Positions 61,856 through 64,000 of a stretch of DNA of 64,000 bases are shown piece by piece; position 1 is the first letter of the stretch; every line of letters starts with the position of its first letter. Under the pieces are notes generated by a model, which saw only the letters and a list, made by a program, of their open reading frames with translations, was not told the DNA's origin and did not search any database. The stretch comes from Nonomuraea sediminis (lineage in GTDB: Bacteria; Actinomycetota; Actinomycetes; Streptosporangiales; Streptosporangiaceae): contig NZ_JAHDTI010000021.1 of assembly GCF_018531495.1 (NCBI RefSeq), positions 1 to 64,000 of the forward strand. Reading direction: 5' to 3'. A program made the translations under genes and the position numbers.

Positions 61856-62221
61856 GTGTTCAATCTCGGGTGGTTGGAGATTGGAGCGCTGATCGTCATC
61901 GGCCTCCTCGTCTTCGGTCCCGACAAACTGCCTCAGGTCGCCTCTCAGGCAGGTAGGACGCTGCGCAACCTGCGGCGCATGGCCAACAACGCGCGCGACG
62001 ACCTGCGGGCGGGGCTGGGTCCCGAGTTCCAGGACTTCGACCCGGCCGACCTCAACCCGCGCAACTTCGTGCGCAAGCACCTGCTCGACGAGGCCGAGGA
62101 CACCTGGAACTCCCAGCCTGGGTCGCCCTCGCTCGAGCCCGCCATGGTCTCCCACATCGACGACCAGGTCGACGAACTCGGCTACGGCGAACTCCCCCCG
62201 TACGACGCCGAGGCCACGTAG
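61856..62221 (+). CDS. tatB: Sec-independent protein translocase TatB
   Basis: The 121-residue product has an N-terminal helix (FNLGWLEIGALIVIGLLVFG, residues 2-21), then FGPDKLPQVASQAGRTLRNL (about 20-39), typical of TatA/B proteins, followed by a long amphipathic helix and a polar tail of about 60 residues, which favours TatB over TatA. It recognises twin-arginine substrates with TatC. GTG 61856 has AGGAG upstream. Position between htrA and mrp is conserved in actinobacteria. Confidence 0.9.
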   Translation: MFNLGWLEIGALIVIGLLVFGPDKLPQVASQAGRTLRNLRRMANNARDDLRAGLGPEFQDFDPADLNPRNFVRKHLLDEAEDTWNSQPGSPSLEPAMVSHIDDQVDELGYGELPPYDAEAT

Positions 62222-62263
62222 GCCTTCTCTGCGAAGACGTTTCCCGTACGGGCTCTTTCCGCC

Positions 62264-62339
62264 TGTACGGCAGGCCGCCGCCCCCGGCCGCCCGCCGTAC
62301 TCCGGCTGAGGGCCCGCGACCGGCGCTTCCGGCGAGTCG
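62264..62339. repeat. Dispersed 76-bp hairpin repeat, copy 2
   Basis: This copy differs from 59147-59222 at six positions and has the same orientation. The internal hairpin (GTACGGCAGGC with GCCCGCCGTAC) is kept at 10 of 11 pairs even though bases in both arms differ, which suggests selection on structure. The copies flank tetR, the MFS gene and tatB. Confidence 0.75.
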
Positions 62340-62641
62340 GTGCCATGTCCCGCCGTCACGGCGCTTCGTTCTCGTGGCACGCTCGGTCGCGGCTTCCCCG
62401 CCGCACAGGGCGCCGCCCCTCACCGCCCCACACCCCGCCGCCCCGGCGCCTGAAAGCCCCTGGACGCACCTGAGCCCCCACGGGACCCGCTCGGCCGGAC
62501 TCCCCGGGATCCGCCTGGGCGGGCTTCTTGGGGCGTCCAGCGCGTGTGCGGCGGAGCAGGAGGCCGCGGTAGGCGGGTTACGGGCGTCGTAACGGCGCTC
62601 AGCCACCTATCGCCGGAGGAGCGTCTCCCTGGACAGAGGCC

Positions 62642-62688
62642 GGCCCTGTGCGGCGGGTGGCGTGAGCGGTGGCCCGCCGTACAGGGCC
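62642..62688 (-). terminator. Terminator hairpin of mrp
   Basis: GGCCCTGTGCGGCGGG pairs with CCCGCCGTACAGGGCC (16 bp, one G-T position) around 15 bases, 25 bases after the mrp stop. Its GTACGGCGGGC arm is also found in the 76-base repeats. Confidence 0.85.
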
Positions 62689-62712
62689 AAGCCTTACAAG
62701 ACCAGGAAAGCG

Positions 62713-63855
62713 TCAGGAGGCGCGCGTCGGGGAGAGGTTGAGGTGGAGGCCCTTGAGGCTGCTGGAGCGCTTGCCGAGACCGTTGGCGATCTTGATGAGC
62801 TCGGCCGCCGCGGGCGTGTCGGGGTCGGTGAGGACCAGGGGCTTGCCCTCGTCGCCGCCCTCGCGCAGCCGCAGGTCGAACGGCACCTGGCCGAGCAGCG
62901 GCACCCGGGACCCGAGTGTCCGGGAGAGCGCGTCCGCGACCGTCTGGCCGCCGCCCTCGCCGAAGACCGGGATCCGCTCGTCGCAGTGCGGGCACGGGAG
63001 CCAGGCCATGTTCTCGATGACGCCGGCGATCTGCTGGTGCGTCTGGGCCGCGATCGAGCCCGCCCGCTCGGCCACCTCGGCGGCGGCCATCTGCGGGGTG
63101 GTGACGACCAGGAGCTCGGCCGTGGGCAGGCGCTGCGCGACCGAGATCGCGATGTCGCCGGTGCCGGGCGGCAGGTCGAGCAGGAGGACGTCGAGGTCGC
63201 CCCAGAACACGTCGCTGAGGAACTGGTAGAGCGCGCGGTCGAGCATCGGCCCGCGCCACACGACGGGGGAGTTGCCCTCGGGCTTGAACATGCCGACCGA
63301 GATGACCTTGATGTCGTGCGCCACCGGCGGCAGGATCATGTCCTCGACCTTGGTGGGGCGCTCGGAGGCGGCGAGCATGCGGGGGACGCTGTGGCCGTAG
63401 ATGTCGGCGTCCACGATGCCGACCTTGAGGCCGTTGGCGGCCATGGCGGCGGCCAGGTTGACCGTGACGGACGACTTGCCGACGCCGCCCTTGCCGCTGG
63501 CCACCGCGATCACGCGGGTCAGCGAACCGGGCTGGTTGAAGGGGATCTCCTTCTCCGGGCCGCGGTCGCCGCGCAGCTTGGTCTGCAGGGCCTTGCGCTG
63601 CTCGGTGCTCATCACGTCGAGCTCGATCTCGACGCCCGACACGCCCTCCACTCCGGAGACCGCGTTGGTGACGTCACGGCGGATGGTGTCCTTCAGCGGG
63701 CATCCGGCGACCGTGAGGAAGACGCCGACGCGGACCGTCCCGTCAGGGGCGATGTCGATGCTCTTGACCATGTCGAGGTCGGTGATCGGGCGGCGGATCT
63801 CGGGGTCGATCACGGTCGCGAGGGCGGCCGTCACCTGGTCCTGGGTTGGTGCCAT
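62713..63855 (-). CDS. mrp: Mrp/NBP35-type iron-sulfur cluster carrier ATPase
   Basis: The product has 380 residues. An N-terminal DUF59/MIP18 domain (about 1-90; VIDPEIRRPITDLDMV) precedes the P-loop domain: deviant Walker A GKGGVGKSSVTVNLA (about 119-133), DADIYGHSVPRML (about 147-159), DLPPGTGD (about 210-217) and CPHC (about 271-274), which binds a bridging 4Fe-4S cluster. It stores and delivers clusters to target proteins in the cytoplasm. ATG 63855 is the first methionine of the frame. Confidence 0.94.
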   Translation of the reverse strand: MAPTQDQVTAALATVIDPEIRRPITDLDMVKSIDIAPDGTVRVGVFLTVAGCPLKDTIRRDVTNAVSGVEGVSGVEIELDVMSTEQRKALQTKLRGDRGPEKEIPFNQPGSLTRVIAVASGKGGVGKSSVTVNLAAAMAANGLKVGIVDADIYGHSVPRMLAASERPTKVEDMILPPVAHDIKVISVGMFKPEGNSPVVWRGPMLDRALYQFLSDVFWGDLDVLLLDLPPGTGDIAISVAQRLPTAELLVVTTPQMAAAEVAERAGSIAAQTHQQIAGVIENMAWLPCPHCDERIPVFGEGGGQTVADALSRTLGSRVPLLGQVPFDLRLREGGDEGKPLVLTDPDTPAAAELIKIANGLGKRSSSLKGLHLNLSPTRAS

Positions 63856-63939
63856 CGAAGTCTCGGCAGTCCTTAGTCGGGTATGTGAGACAGCTTCGCG
63901 AGCTGTTTAGGTGTCTGTGCAACGTTCTAAGGTTACTGC

Positions 63940-64000
63940 GTGACTGTTCTGCGCGACGAGGGCCTCACCACCGAGGAGCTGACTGTCTGGCGAATGCTGC
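63940..64000 (+). CDS. Partial CDS at the window end, unrecognised
   Basis: GTG 63940 opens a frame that stays open to the window end: VTVLRDEGLTTEELTVWRML. It is divergent from mrp. A TAAGGT hexamer a few bases before the GTG could be a -10 element of a leaderless message. A small hairpin ACAGCT-TCGCG-AGCTGT lies at 63890-63906. Twenty residues are too few to assign a family. Confidence 0.4.
   Translation, partial: MTVLRDEGLTTEELTVWRML

Larger units (their letters stand above)
62222..62712. other. 491-base repeat-rich gap between tatB and mrp
   Basis: No protein gene. It holds copy 2 of the 76-base repeat (62264-62339), a GC-rich stretch and the mrp terminator hairpin (62642-62688). Composition is similar to the gap after htrA, suggesting a shared origin. 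Confidence 0.6.

Overview
The window is high-GC actinobacterial DNA. Support comes from a mycothiol gene (mshB), DUF3117, an E. coli-type dapD within an fdxA-dapC-dapD-dapE block, the sigE / zinc anti-sigma / htrA / tatB / mrp order, many GTG and TTG starts, and many 1-4 bp stop/start overlaps. Gene content and order resemble Streptosporangiales (for example Nonomuraea), but that placement is an inference. No rRNA, tRNA or CRISPR array was seen.

Layout. Bases 1-2600 are accessory: the 3' end of an IS200/IS605 tnpA with a terminal hairpin, a small membrane protein, two adjacent tandem duplications, a 2H phosphoesterase and a 700-base stretch of GC-rich palindromes. A kinase-like gene (2636-3256) precedes a respiratory nitrate module: narGHJI on the minus strand and divergent narK, with a DosR/DevR-type box between them. 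At 11-19 kb there is a heterodimeric ABC exporter, a secreted tripeptidyl-aminopeptidase-like hydrolase, a DUF998 membrane protein, and a DGPF-domain / ECF sigma pair. The sigma factor is fused in frame to a decayed tyrosine-recombinase-like domain. At 19-29 kb are an S9 peptidase, mshB, a flavin reductase with a TetR gene, a secreted Ser/Thr/Pro-rich protein, a membrane protein with HExxH, and a penicillin-acylase-family hydrolase.

At 29-32 kb a FadR/GntR gene faces leuA. The leuA leader encodes a 14-residue leucine-rich peptide, then seven alternating GACCGG/CCGGTC segments that could form mutually exclusive hairpins. The LeuA regulatory domain is shortened. At 31-35 kb are a WXG-like helical membrane protein and a flavin monooxygenase with a divergent TetR. 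At 35-41.4 kb a four-gene minus-strand operon carries two paralogous HTH-type proteins flanking a UvrD-like helicase with a RelE-like N-terminus, then a CysS-like gene. This is the best candidate for an undescribed system.

From 41.5 to 64 kb the window is mostly chromosomal core: a methyltransferase, an orphan binding lipoprotein, fdxA, diaminopimelate genes dapC/dapD/dapE, two LOG-family proteins, a DivIVA-like protein, 3-methyladenine glycosylase, a PaaX/PaaG pair, DUF3117, pepA, an O-methyltransferase, sigE with its anti-sigma and htrA, a TetR/MFS efflux pair with four evenly spaced operators, tatB and mrp. A 76-base hairpin-forming repeat occurs on both sides of the TetR/MFS/tatB block.
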